Shown here in pieces: positions 1 to 10,728 of a DNA stretch of 64,000 nucleotides; the first letter of the stretch is position 1, and every line of letters begins with the position of its first letter. The notes beneath the pieces are model-generated. The model ran no database searches and was not told where the DNA came from. It was given only the letters and a program-made list of their open reading frames with translations. The DNA is taken from the NCBI GenBank assembly GCA_963681505.1, contig OY811972.1:3304163-3368162 (forward strand), read 5' to 3'. The position numbers and the translations under genes are program-made. The DNA comes from Eunapius fragilis. Lineage: Eukaryota > Porifera > Demospongiae > Spongillida > Spongillidae.

Positions 1-161
1 AGGGAAGTGAGGAGAGGAGATGGTTGCACTCAAATATTCAAAAAATGCAATTAACATCATCATATTTGTTTAGTTCAGTAGGGCAGTTTTGAATTGGTGA
101 TGGCCTTCCGTTTATGAGCAATTAGTAATATTTATTAATTATAGTGTCACTTGTTCTCCAG

Positions 162-1100
162 GAGCAGGAGCTTCGTGACATGAGGCGAAATCTTGCTGAA
201 GTGATAAGTCGCATGGAAGAAAAAGAGCTGCAACTGATCGATATGAGGCAACAGAAAGAAAGAATAGAAGAACAACTGAGTGCCTTGAGACTGGAAAAGG
301 AAGCTGCAGAACGAATACTAAATGCAAAAGGTGAAAATGATACATGGAAAATTAAAAGAAATGAGATCCAGATAATTGAAAACGAAGAAAGCCTAGGTGT
401 AGGAGGATGGGGTGTTGTGAAAATAGCTATGTTTCGTGGTGTAAAGGTTGCTGCAAAGTTCATGCATGAAGAAATAATCTCTCCACATAATATTGTTCGG
501 TTTACCAGGGAAATGAATATGGCAGCACGTTTACGACATCCCAACCTGCTGCTCTTCATAGGAGCTTCACTGGATCAAGACAAGCCTGTTCTCGTAACAG
601 AACTAATGCCAAATAATCTGAGAAACATCATAGAGAGGGCAACGCTTTCCAAAGTCCAGAAGATTTTAATTGCAACAGACGTTGCACTTGGACTGAACTA
701 CCTCCATCTAATGGAGCCGGATCCTATCATCCATCGAGATGTTAGCAGTTCAAATGTGCTTCTGGAGCCAATTGGATTAGATAACTGGAGAGCCAAGGTA
801 TCGGATTATGGATCTGTTGATTTTGTCTCCTTTGAGGCAAGTGAAAATCCTGGAAATGTAGTATATGCAGCCCCTGAGACTAACACAAAATTCCAGACCC
901 CAAAGATGGATGTGTACAGCTATGGCATACTGTTGCATGAAATGGTCACAGGTCGGTTCCCTGATGGTAACAAACCACAACTTGAAACTTTATCATGGCA
1001 ACAAATGGCTTCGTTAATAAGGCATTGCATCAGCAGAGATCCAGCCAATCGTCCGCACATGAAACACATATTAATTTCATTGCAAGAGTTGGACAAATAA
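162..1100 (+). CDS. TKL-like protein kinase, 3' part of the gene (5' end outside the window)
   Basis: A protein kinase that probably phosphorylates Ser/Thr (or Tyr) in the cytoplasm. Numbering from an upstream in-frame GTG at 144, the product has a charged coiled coil (about residues 5-65) followed by a full kinase domain. Visible are the glycine loop GVGGWG (85-90), ATP-binding Lys105 in VAAKF, helix-C Glu123, catalytic HRD (197-199) with Asn204, the metal-binding DYG (221-223) and AAPE (242-245). The catalytic residues look complete; DYG replaces the usual DFG. A pyrimidine-rich acceptor ends at 161 (TTCTCCAG), so the exon most likely starts at 162 and the true N terminus lies upstream. It ends in TAA at 1098-1100. 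The coiled coil plus TKL-like domain resembles the many sponge and protist TKL kinases, but the exact subfamily is not settled. Confidence 0.85.
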   Translation, partial: EQELRDMRRNLAEVISRMEEKELQLIDMRQQKERIEEQLSALRLEKEAAERILNAKGENDTWKIKRNEIQIIENEESLGVGGWGVVKIAMFRGVKVAAKFMHEEIISPHNIVRFTREMNMAARLRHPNLLLFIGASLDQDKPVLVTELMPNNLRNIIERATLSKVQKILIATDVALGLNYLHLMEPDPIIHRDVSSSNVLLEPIGLDNWRAKVSDYGSVDFVSFEASENPGNVVYAAPETNTKFQTPKMDVYSYGILLHEMVTGRFPDGNKPQLETLSWQQMASLIRHCISRDPANRPHMKHILISLQELDK

Positions 1101-2379
1101 ACCTTTACTATGATTTTTTAAAAATTACCATCGGATCGGAACAGCTACAGTAGTTTGATTGAATGGACGCAAAATCTAGACAAGATAATGAAATTCAAAC
1201 TCTCGTTACACCGCCACTATCACCACACATGCAGCTAGACAGAAACGCGATAGCGACCGCGCGCCTGAGCGTCTGGGGGGCTGGTCCATTAATATCCGTT
1301 AATCTCTATAGGTAATGTAATCACTTCTCTTTTTCTTGTGAGTTTCACTCTCCCACAAGTAAAATCAATAGACAATGGCTACAGTTTGAAACTAAGGAAG
1401 GACGGATTAGTAGATTTTACTATACCATACATCCATGTCTGACATGAAATACTACCGTCTGCAAAAATAATTAGTTATTGCATATTATGCAGCACTATAC
1501 ATTTATGGAAAAAAGCGGTCGTACCATTTTGAATCAAGACAGCAGGAAATTGGAACGCAACGCAATTGAAAATTAATAAGTAGCCATAATAATGAAAAAT
1601 AAGGGGCCTAATGTAAAGTGATTCTAAGCTGGCACTCTCAGGGTCAGTTGCAGTAACTTTTATAATGTTCATACTGTGGTCATTAATTGTATTATTTAAT
1701 CAATGTGAACATCTATAAATTAACTCCAAGTTAATTTTTCAAACTATCCGTAATAACCATTTTATTAGCTGCCAAATTGTATCTTAGGGCAGCAACCTAA
1801 TTCATATCAGGAAGCTGTAATAACATTAAATTAAGGAACTCGCAGAAACCCCCTCGTCATCTATACATAATGCCTCATGCACATGCATACACCAATCCAC
1901 ATATAGAATATACTAAGGATTTGATTCAAAGCAATATGTTGTACACCCATATTATATTTAGTAAAGGGTCAATTCCTACATATTGGACAAGGCTATGCAG
2001 ATGTTATATAATAGTTCAGATTAAGAAAAAGCCGGGCTAATTCATAGCCAAACACGCGCGCAGGCTGTCTGACTGATGTGATTAACAGTGCTGTATACGT
2101 GCAGTTCCTGCAAATAACGCGAATCCAGAAAAAAAAAGTGTCGAGTATTCATCAGTTTGGCATTGTAATAACTGCAACAACGACATTCTTATATATAATT
2201 AGTACAACAGCAATGCACGCGCAACTGCTTATAATTAACAATTGGAATTTTGTTTAATATAATACGCATGCGTGAACGGCACACGCGTATAGAACGTGAA
2301 CCAAATGGATCGCGCACGTGCAAAGAATGTAGTGGTACAAGATCATCGATCGTTTAACGCATGCATATGCATGTATGTA
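1101..2379. other. Intergenic, no gene recognised
   Basis: AT-rich sequence downstream of the kinase with only short ORFs. I see no repeat structure or coding signal worth naming. Confidence 0.5.
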
Positions 2380-3803
2380 CAGTGTTCCAAATGAAGAAAT
2401 TTAAAAAATGACTTTTTGGCTTTTTTGCTTGTCATTTTTTAACCTTCTAGGTTACAAGTAAGGTAACTGGATTTTCACATTTAGCCATCACTTCTGCACC
2501 AGAAAAAAATTGTTATGAACAATAGGTGGTGACAAGTAAACAGGCTTTGTTCCAAATCACCTTTTTCGATTGCGGTTTCCCTATGGAAAGTAGATAAGCG
2601 TTCGATTTAAAAAAAAAAATAGGTACCCTGCATTAGTACCTATGTGCATGCAAAGCTTGAATTCTTCAGTGTAAGTCGTCGGTCCTGATTTACGATATTT
2701 TTTTAGGTGCAGCGGGGTTCGCCAGGATTCGGACAAATTAGTTCGACTTAAGGACAGGAATTTACTGGATACAACATAAGGGTTCGTACAATTTAGAATA
2801 ATTTTTGAATACCTTTTATTATGCCTTAATTTATACTTCAAAGCCAAAAAAGCTTAAAAAATTAAGTGTTTTCGTTGAAGTTTGGTAATTCGTGGCGTAC
2901 TCTTGTGACTTCGCAATATAATACAAGGCGTTATGCGTGACTCAGACTTTGGAAGCCTGCATTGCAAGACTAAGTGTCACTTGGCTTTACCTTGCACGCC
3001 CGTTTTCTGAAGCAACCTGCATGGAGCTGAATTGAAGTGGCTGCTGGATTCCAACTTTGCCACGAGCGCTGTCATATCTCGCTTTCGTTTGCGAATTAAC
3101 ACTTCGCGATAGAATGGCACTGTCTTCTGGTCTGATGCTGCGCTTGTTTGGTTCTGAAAAAAAAAAACCGTAGCAGAAGTGTAAGCACTTGAAGACGTCT
3201 CGAAACTCACATGATCAAGTACAAAAGGTTGTCACCCTACCCCACTCATAAAATATGCAATGACTTATGACGTCAAGAATACTAAAGATTCCGCGGAATA
3301 TCGCGTAACGGTCAATAATTTCGTGACATTTTTCAGCTTTAAAGCTTTTGAAGCAAGATTTGAATCACAAAGAAAGGTGTTCAAAATTTATTTTTAAAAA
3401 TACGATTACCTGAGGGACCAAATTTCTGGCCTTAAGTCGAATTAATTTGTCCGAATCCTGGCGAATCCCGCGGCACCTCAAATTCATTGTAAATCGGGAG
3501 CGATCTTCCCAACGACTTACACTTAAGAAGCCAAGCTTTGCATGCACTGAGGTACTAATGCATGCAGCTTACCTACTTTAAAAAAAATTTGAACGCTTAA
3601 AATATCTACGTTCTATAGGGAAATTGCAATTGAAAAAGGTGATTTGGAACTAAGTTTTGTTTACTTGTTACCACCTATAATAATTTATTCATATGGTGCA
3701 GAAGTGATGGCTAAATGTGAAAATCCAGTTACCTTACTTGTAGCCTAAAAGGTTCAAAAATGACAAGCAGAAAAGCAAAATTGTCATTTTTTTGGCCCCA
3801 CTG
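2380..3803. mobile_element. Foldback/long-terminal-inverted-repeat element, 1.4 kb
   Basis: About 395 bp at 2380-2775 reappear inverted at 3408-3803. Both arms start with CAGTG and share, for example, ACAAGTAAGGTAACTGG (left) and its complement near 3728-3745. The arms have diverged by scattered substitutions and small indels. Roughly 630 bp of unique sequence lies between them, including an exon-like ORF on the minus strand. I found no clear target-site duplication, so the exact ends are approximate. Confidence 0.75.
2977..3153 (-). CDS. Exon-like ORF inside the long-inverted-repeat element
   Basis: On the minus strand a strong acceptor (a run of ten T followed by CAG) ends at 3154. It is followed by an open frame to TGA at 2977, with a possible donor AAG|GTAAAG shortly before the stop. 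The peptide is basic in the middle (LIRKRKRDMTALVAKL). It matches no family I recognise. It may be a captured host exon or a fragment of the element's own transposase gene. Confidence 0.3.
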   Translation of the reverse strand, partial: NQTSAASDQKTVPFYREVLIRKRKRDMTALVAKLESSSHFNSAPCRLLQKTGVQGKAK

Positions 3804-4205
3804 CAGTTAATATGATTTTACGCAACATGAGTCACGACTGTAATCACAATGACATGATTGTCCGTGGGGTTGGGAGGCCTGCACATGCATGTATACTACA
3901 TGTGTACAGGTATTAGGAATACATCTATTACTGGGTCTCGCTATCCTCGGATTCATTGTCCGGGTGACTCATAATCCTAAGGGGGGACACTGTACCCTTG
4001 GATATAAATTGTTCTGGGGGGAAAAAGGGGGGGGGGGGGGGGGGGGGGAATTATAATCCTAATGGCCTGGGGAACAAAGTATATCTACCTATAGAGCGTG
4101 TTATCCTGCGGACGCCGGAGTCACGGAATTGCTTATCCCCCAATAATTATTGTTTTCGTATGCAGTTGGAGGATTGTAGCCAGGAATGATAGTATCCATA
4201 GATTT

Positions 4206-4469
4206 ACAAGTAATAAAAGAAAAAACATTCTCTAACGAGAAAGTTGGTGGGATATAGGAACTGAAGGCAATGGTTGTGTAAAAAGGAGAGGAACAAGGTT
4301 TTGAGAAAAGGAAAATGAGACAAAAATCCTACATTTAGCACTCCTAAACAGAACCAAAAGAACTGCAAAATATAGGATTTTTGTCTCATTTTCCTTTTCT
4401 CAAAATCTTGTTCCCCTCCTTTTTACACCTCCAATTCCTATATTCCACCAACTTTCTCGTTAGAGAATT
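4206..4469. mobile_element. Palindromic MITE, copy 1 (cut by the assembly gap)
   Basis: The left arm begins ACAAGTAATAAAAG and is repeated inverted from about 4370 up to the gap. The two arms pair almost completely around a short unpaired centre (about 4345-4365). This family recurs at 26414, 53489 and 57990. The right terminus is lost in the run of N, and such a near-perfect palindrome may have caused the assembly break. Confidence 0.85.
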
Positions 4470-4669
4470 NNNNNNNNNNNNNNNNNNNNNNNNNNNNNNN
4501 NNNNNNNNNNNNNNNNNNNNNNNNNNNNNNNNNNNNNNNNNNNNNNNNNNNNNNNNNNNNNNNNNNNNNNNNNNNNNNNNNNNNNNNNNNNNNNNNNNNN
4601 NNNNNNNNNNNNNNNNNNNNNNNNNNNNNNNNNNNNNNNNNNNNNNNNNNNNNNNNNNNNNNNNNNNNN
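4470..4669. other. Assembly gap, 200 N
   Basis: A run of exactly 200 undetermined bases directly after the right arm of a palindromic MITE. The round number suggests a placeholder of unknown true length. Confidence 0.99.
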
Positions 4670-4859
4670 CGATTAATTGGATACGGACCTGGAATTTAGA
4701 ATTTTTTAAATATTTTTACAAATACACATGCAGATATGGGTACGAAGCAAGTCCCTGAGAGTCTGACTCAGAGTGTGACTGTCAGTGTTTCTGATCAGGG
4801 CCAGGTAGTGGTACCCACATCATTTCTGGCAGAGAAAATGATGAATTTCTTATCCTTCT

Positions 4860-5000
4860 GAAGCTTAATAATGTGAAATTTCAAAAGCTTCTGGGGGTCT
4901 GGGGAGCTTACAGCGCTCCCCCATACCCCGTTGCTGAAGTTATTTGGCCCTTTCACCCCCCCTATCGGACCCCCCCCCCCCCCCCCCCCCGTACCCGAAT
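4860..5000. repeat. Dispersed repeat fragment with C-run, copy A
   Basis: Contains GGGGAGCTTACAGCGCTCCC followed by a long C run. The same core recurs near 27830 and 29038, in each case next to poly-C. The two later copies lie near hAT-type ends (GGATCC...CACTG or CAGTAGCGGATCC), so this is probably a non-autonomous hAT-like fragment. Confidence 0.5.
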
Positions 5001-6394
5001 TCCTAATGTTCCCATAATTCCCTGCACTACAAAGCTTAGTTCATGAGAAAAGCATATAGAGCGTCAAAAGGCAACTTTGTTGAGAGTTAGCCAAGCCTGT
5101 CTCCCGCCCCCAAGGTCCAAGTACTACCAGTGCCTATGAGAAATTTTCAAAGTTTGCCCTAGGCGTCTATGGGTAATTTCTATCTATCGCGCACAGTTTA
5201 GTACCAAAGACTCGGAGTAGAGCACTCAAACCTAAATAGGAAACAGGGACAAATAGCACATATTTTGCATATCTTCAGTTCTGTAAAAATGTGCACCCAT
5301 CCTTTTCAAAACGGAGTTTTGTGTTATTGCATACGTTCATTAGTATAATGACGTTGATCATCCCCCCCCCCCCCCCCCCCCCTCCCTAGCTACTTGACCG
5401 CGTGGACGATGCATTGAGGAGCTCAAAGCGGATTCTGAAGCCAGAGCTATTAGCGTATTTACACATGCAACTAGCATATCTATGCATGCTATGTGCATGT
5501 CTATTTCTAGATTGAAGTATGTGAATTCTAGATCCGTTCAAGCCATAAATTATTAAATTGAATAAAACGTCATATAAACGTTGCCCAAGCACCGCGCTGT
5601 ACTGACCTGCCAGCTCTGGTTTCTGCTCATGCCCGCCCTACTTGCACGTTTGCCTGTGGAGTAAGTTGTCCAGGAACGAACATGCATCTTCCTTGGTGTT
5701 GCGTTACGACCAGCCATATAGCTAATACGGGTAAGCCGTCACCAGAGTAGCTTTAATATATATCTATTAGGTAACAAATGGCTGCATGCTGAGCTCAAAT
5801 ACGATATACGATCAGTTGCATGGTATGTATTGTCAGTTGGATGGTGGTTATGCACCTACATGTATCAATTAATGGTCCCCCCACCTCCAAGGGCATACAT
5901 GTGGGGCGAAAGTAGGGATTTGACAATTGCCGTTTTCATGTTCAAGCACGGTTTACACTGAAAAAAAATGCAACTGTAAGGCCTCAACAAACTGCAGCTA
6001 CATGTACATAACAAATATATATAATTGTACACTTGCTAACCATAACGAGTGAACCTAGCCACTGTAGAGGCCATTTTGTCCACTGCAGGTACAGCCTCAA
6101 CCAGCTTTGTGAAGTAATCACTGATAATGCATGAGGATATTCGATGAAACGACTTCCTTCGGCTTTCCGAAATTCCTGCGTGTATCCACGCCCCTGTTGC
6201 TTTCCCTCACGTCGCGTGTGCTGGTATTCCAGAACAGCTGGAATTCACATATTGTGCGGTAAACACAATTCCAGCAGCATCATGTTAGTCAACCGATTCA
6301 ATTACATGTACAAATAATTTTCAGTATACACAACTGACCCTCCTTCACCACAGTTAAAAAGAGCATGCAGGCGGTCTGGTTTCCGCTATAGAAT
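5001..6394. other. Intergenic region upstream of the receptor gene
   Basis: No gene recognised. It holds a C run near 5362-5382 and a segment of about 55 bp at 6167-6223 that recurs in direct orientation at 10316-10371, on the other side of the receptor gene. The promoter of the receptor must lie here, but I see no decisive core element. Confidence 0.4.
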
Positions 6395-8983
6395 ATGAAA
6401 CGGTCTAATTACTGTATCGCCTTGTTGCACCTGATCGCTCACGTACTGGTCATCGAGTGTCTCCCGGATGGCTATGCCAACACAAAGGAGATTGGATCGA
6501 CTGACCCCAACGCCTCCATAGTCCTCCTCGGAGGGGTACTACCCATCCATCCCTTTAATGACGACGGAAGTTGTGGCATATTGGACGATCTAAACCTGCA
6601 AAGGGCCGAAGCTATTGCGTTCGCCGTTAACAGGATCAACGCCGATCCTAACCTCCTTCCCCATGGAGTTAAACTAGCATTCTATATATTCGACTCTTGC
6701 CTACTGGTCAATAACGCGCTGGACAGAACCCTGGATTTCATTACTGGGAGCGTCGCAATCGGTAATAACGGAACGTTGTATCGCGTGTCAGGGATAATCG
6801 GGGAAGCGCAGAGCACCATATCAATCGCCATGGCGAGCCTTTTGCGTCTCTTTCGTATCCCTCAGATCAGCCCCTTCTCGACAGCGTCGGAGCTGAGCGA
6901 TAAAACGCTATACGAGTACTTCTTTCGCATACCACCTCCGGATAACTACCAGTCTGAAGCTATGGTCGACCTGGTGGAATATTTCAACTGGTCTTACATC
7001 ATTGCCATTAATTCCGCAGACACGTATGGCCGCGACGGGATCAATCAATTCATTAAAATGTTGAGTATTCGAAATACAACGCTACGATGCATAGCTAAGA
7101 GGATAGAAATCCCTTTTCAAGATGCTACACATCGCGACTTCGACGACGCAGCCTCTTCGTTCGTCGACCCAAAAGTCATCAATGCATCAGCGGTGGTCCT
7201 GTTCGGACACAGCGCAATCGCCGAGGGTTTGCTTGACGCACTGGCAAGACGGAACATAACCAGGAGGTTGTTTTGGGTAGGGAGCGATTCGTGGGGAGAC
7301 AGTCTGAGTGGAATCTACCCAAAGCTGTTGAGCAATTTGATCAGCGTGGTACCCAAGACAGAAGTCAGCGCTGAATTTGATGATTACTTCAAGAGCCTTC
7401 ATATTTCAAACCACACCTCCAATCCCTGGTTTGCGGAATATTGGCAGCTTAGATTCAACTGTTCGCTTCAGAACCAAACCGGTTCAGGCAATGTGCCATG
7501 CGACATTGCAAATCAGCGCATTTCAACAGAGACGGGATACGTCCAGGAATCCTTCGTCCCCCTTGCTATAGACGCTGTAACTGCATTCGCTTATTCCATT
7601 CGTAATCTCCAAATGAACCAATGTAATGAGAGTGACCTCTGTAAGGCCAGACTGTCCACTGTAGATTCTCAATCACGTCTCTTCATTCCTGGGGATTTGT
7701 TGAAACCCTATTTGTTTAATGTACGTTTTCGGAGTGAGACAGGAACAAATTTTACCTTTGATAAAAATGGAGATCCTACAAGCGTGTTGTACACAATAAA
7801 GAACCTTCAGTTTCAAAATGACAGCTATAGTTATGTACCTATTGGATTCTGGAGTAATTCTAAGCCATCGTCTTCCTTGGTCTTCACTCAACCAGTTGTG
7901 TGGAACAACTACAAGGGCTCAATTGTGTCACGATGCAGTGAGCCATGCCGTACAGGACAGTATCGCTTGTTCATCACAGACTGCTGTTGGAAATGTGTGG
8001 ACTGCATGGGAATCAGGGATATCAGCGATGGTATTGGGATATGCCACACCTGTAACGAGAGCTTTACACCAAACCAGTTCAGGAATGCGTGTGTTCTGAT
8101 ACACGTGACCTACTACCATGCAGGTGACCCTGGTGCCATTATCATCTTGCTCATATCAAGCCTTGGTATCCTGGTCACCATTTCTGTTGTAACCATCATC
8201 ATTTTCCATTTCACCCACAAGATCATCAAAGCAACTAGTAGGGAACTTACAGTATTTCTGCTAGTGGGAATAATGTTGTCTTATGTAACTCCCTTTCTGT
8301 TTGTCACCAAACCTTCTCCTACCATATGTGCAATTCGGTGGATTGGAGTAGATCTCAGCTTTGCCATCAGCTTCAGTGCTCTCCTTATAAGGACAATCAG
8401 AATACATCGTATATTCAACCGCCCACCGTCCAATAAACAGCTCCTGTTCATAAACTCCCTCAGTCAGGCCGTCCTCACTCTGGCACTCATAGGGGTACAG
8501 GTGACGATAGTGGTGATATGGTTAGTGGTGGAGCACCCAGGAGTGAGGTACACATATGATGTAGCCATAGGGGAGGTGCAGTGCAGCCTGTCTCCATATT
8601 CAGCCATCTCCATCACCGTTGGATCCAACATCCTGCTGCTTATTCCGACCACGTACTTCGCGTTCCGCACCAGAAAAGTTCCAAAGAACTTCAATGAGAC
8701 CCGGTACATCAACATAACGGTATACTCCCTGGTGATGATCTGGGTGGTCCTGCTCCCCACCTACTTTGGGACCGCCACCCTCGGTGCCTTTTACCAGACC
8801 ACCTCCCTCCTGTTGACCATAGTGCTGAGCGCCAGTGTGGTGCTTGGCGCCATCTTTGTCCCCAGGCTGGTGTACCTGTTCAAAACTATGTATGGCAGCA
8901 AGACCATACCAGAGACGTCGCAGCAAGTCAACAGTACCTTAAACCATGCAGAATGCCAACATTACTGCAAACACTATAATTAG
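6395..8983 (+). CDS. Class C G-protein-coupled receptor, metabotropic-glutamate-receptor-like
   Basis: An 862-residue plasma-membrane receptor in a single exon. In order: a signal peptide (about 1-22), a Venus-flytrap ligand domain (about 40-500), a cysteine-rich linker (512-566, with CCWKC and CHTC), seven membrane segments (about 578-828) and a short tail. The linker is typical of mGluR, calcium-sensing and taste receptors and absent from GABA-B receptors. Against remembered mGluR1 motifs, the residues that hold the amino-acid part of glutamate appear kept: Ser140, Thr163, Asp183, Tyr211, Asp298 and Arg70. The distal lysine that contacts the side-chain carboxylate is not evident near 416-422. 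The ligand is therefore probably an amino acid, not necessarily glutamate. The start ATG at 6395 directly precedes the signal peptide. G-protein coupling is inferred from the family. Confidence 0.93.
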   Translation: MKRSNYCIALLHLIAHVLVIECLPDGYANTKEIGSTDPNASIVLLGGVLPIHPFNDDGSCGILDDLNLQRAEAIAFAVNRINADPNLLPHGVKLAFYIFDSCLLVNNALDRTLDFITGSVAIGNNGTLYRVSGIIGEAQSTISIAMASLLRLFRIPQISPFSTASELSDKTLYEYFFRIPPPDNYQSEAMVDLVEYFNWSYIIAINSADTYGRDGINQFIKMLSIRNTTLRCIAKRIEIPFQDATHRDFDDAASSFVDPKVINASAVVLFGHSAIAEGLLDALARRNITRRLFWVGSDSWGDSLSGIYPKLLSNLISVVPKTEVSAEFDDYFKSLHISNHTSNPWFAEYWQLRFNCSLQNQTGSGNVPCDIANQRISTETGYVQESFVPLAIDAVTAFAYSIRNLQMNQCNESDLCKARLSTVDSQSRLFIPGDLLKPYLFNVRFRSETGTNFTFDKNGDPTSVLYTIKNLQFQNDSYSYVPIGFWSNSKPSSSLVFTQPVVWNNYKGSIVSRCSEPCRTGQYRLFITDCCWKCVDCMGIRDISDGIGICHTCNESFTPNQFRNACVLIHVTYYHAGDPGAIIILLISSLGILVTISVVTIIIFHFTHKIIKATSRELTVFLLVGIMLSYVTPFLFVTKPSPTICAIRWIGVDLSFAISFSALLIRTIRIHRIFNRPPSNKQLLFINSLSQAVLTLALIGVQVTIVVIWLVVEHPGVRYTYDVAIGEVQCSLSPYSAISITVGSNILLLIPTTYFAFRTRKVPKNFNETRYINITVYSLVMIWVVLLPTYFGTATLGAFYQTTSLLLTIVLSASVVLGAIFVPRLVYLFKTMYGSKTIPETSQQVNSTLNHAECQHYCKHYN

Positions 8984-10728
8984 TGAATTGAAGGCAGGTC
9001 AACAAAAAAGTGATTGTCATGAGAAGGAAAGCTCTGATTCAGCTTATTAAACGTAATGTGGCAATCGATCTGTGGCATAAGGATTATATATAGAGTTTAC
9101 TAATGACATTACATAACTTGTTTCTCATACATAAGTAGTTCACAACTTCACATATATGCATGATGACTTTAAAATGAATCCACCATTATATAAGTTACAT
9201 TGTAATAGCTTGGTTACTCCAAGCATTCACTTACTATGATGACTAGCTGGTCACGGAACTCGACAGCGGGCTCTGGCATTCTAATTATTTATGCGTGACA
9301 ATCCTCTTGAATACACCCTTGAGACGGATGTAGGCTATATATTGCTCTGAATTAAATTCCATACAGCGAAACATCAATGCAAAAATTGACATGCATGCAT
9401 GCGGACATCCGATGTCGGCTTTATATTAATATCCATGAAATGTTCGTTTCGGGTGCAACCAAAATGCATGCTTTGATTCATACATAAATCAATGCATATA
9501 CATAGGAATGCACCAGGGTTTAAAGGATCATACTGTGAAGGATTACTAGGTTCGCAGAATTGTCTCTACGGGCTTGCGAACGTCAAAGGTTCTCGATCGA
9601 GGAAGGATAACCTTAAGCTTACAATATGAACCTCATGAACAGGAAAATTTTACTACACATATACACAGCCTTATATATGCTCCAACACATGACAAAGATC
9701 CGTGTGAACATCAAGGGCTACCGGTACTTCCTAACAATACTATATAAAGGTCCTGAATTAACCTCACACCTCAGTATACAAAACATCATAATTGTACTTC
9801 CTATGATCCATATACATGTATAGGCCCCCACATGCATGAAGGTACTGGGAATGTATACCATACAAAGACAGTCTACTACAGACAGCAAAATGTCCATGTA
9901 CAAACACCATATCACTCAATAATATTCCAGCTTGTTATATATGGTTTATATCGTAACCACGTGCACAAAGATCACGGCAGGATCCACATCACGACAACAC
10001 TGACTACACCATAAGGCGAAATAGAAATGGCGACAGAAATTGTAGGAATAGCTGGAAAGGTTCTCAATATTGCCTTGCAAGTACACAGGTGCGTAGAAGG
10101 AATGCTTTGCTATGAACGCAACCTAATGGTCTTTTAGAGCATTCGAAGAATTTATAGCCAAACTAAGTAACGACAAAATTCTCATCCAAAGCCAATGCTC
10201 GAGAGATCTCGAAAGTCTACGAATTAAGTACTCTGCAACTGCGATAAGTTATGCCTTTCCATGGTTGATACACGCACTGTGAAAAATTAGCGCTTACCAG
10301 GAGAAGCACATAGTTCCGAAATTCCTGCATGTATCCGCGCCCATGTTGCTTTCCCTCACGTCGCGTGTATAGCACAGGAAAAAACGCGTCAAATCATAAA
10401 TAGATTTTTCAAACGATTTATTGTTTAACAATCATTTTAAAAATCTCTATAAGCTAATTCAGGTGAAAATCTGCGATGAAATCATGTGAGAATAATTGTA
10501 TGATTTTAGTCGTACAATCGTTCATCAATGAATGGTATATTGGATGATTTAGGTTAGGAATCGTTCTAGGAATCACGAAGAGAAATCTCTTGTGTGATTT
10601 TTGCAAGATTTTTTCTGCAATAAATCCTTCATAATCATAATTTGATATTTTTCATGTAATCTTCCAAAAATTTGATGGATGATTTCATATGATAATAAAA
10701 TCACACAGTGTACAAAATGAAAATAATG
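8984..10728. other. Intergenic, no gene recognised
   Basis: AT-rich sequence. The only structure noted is the second copy (10316-10371) of the 55-bp segment also found upstream of the receptor gene, followed by a very AT-rich stretch to 10730. Confidence 0.45.
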
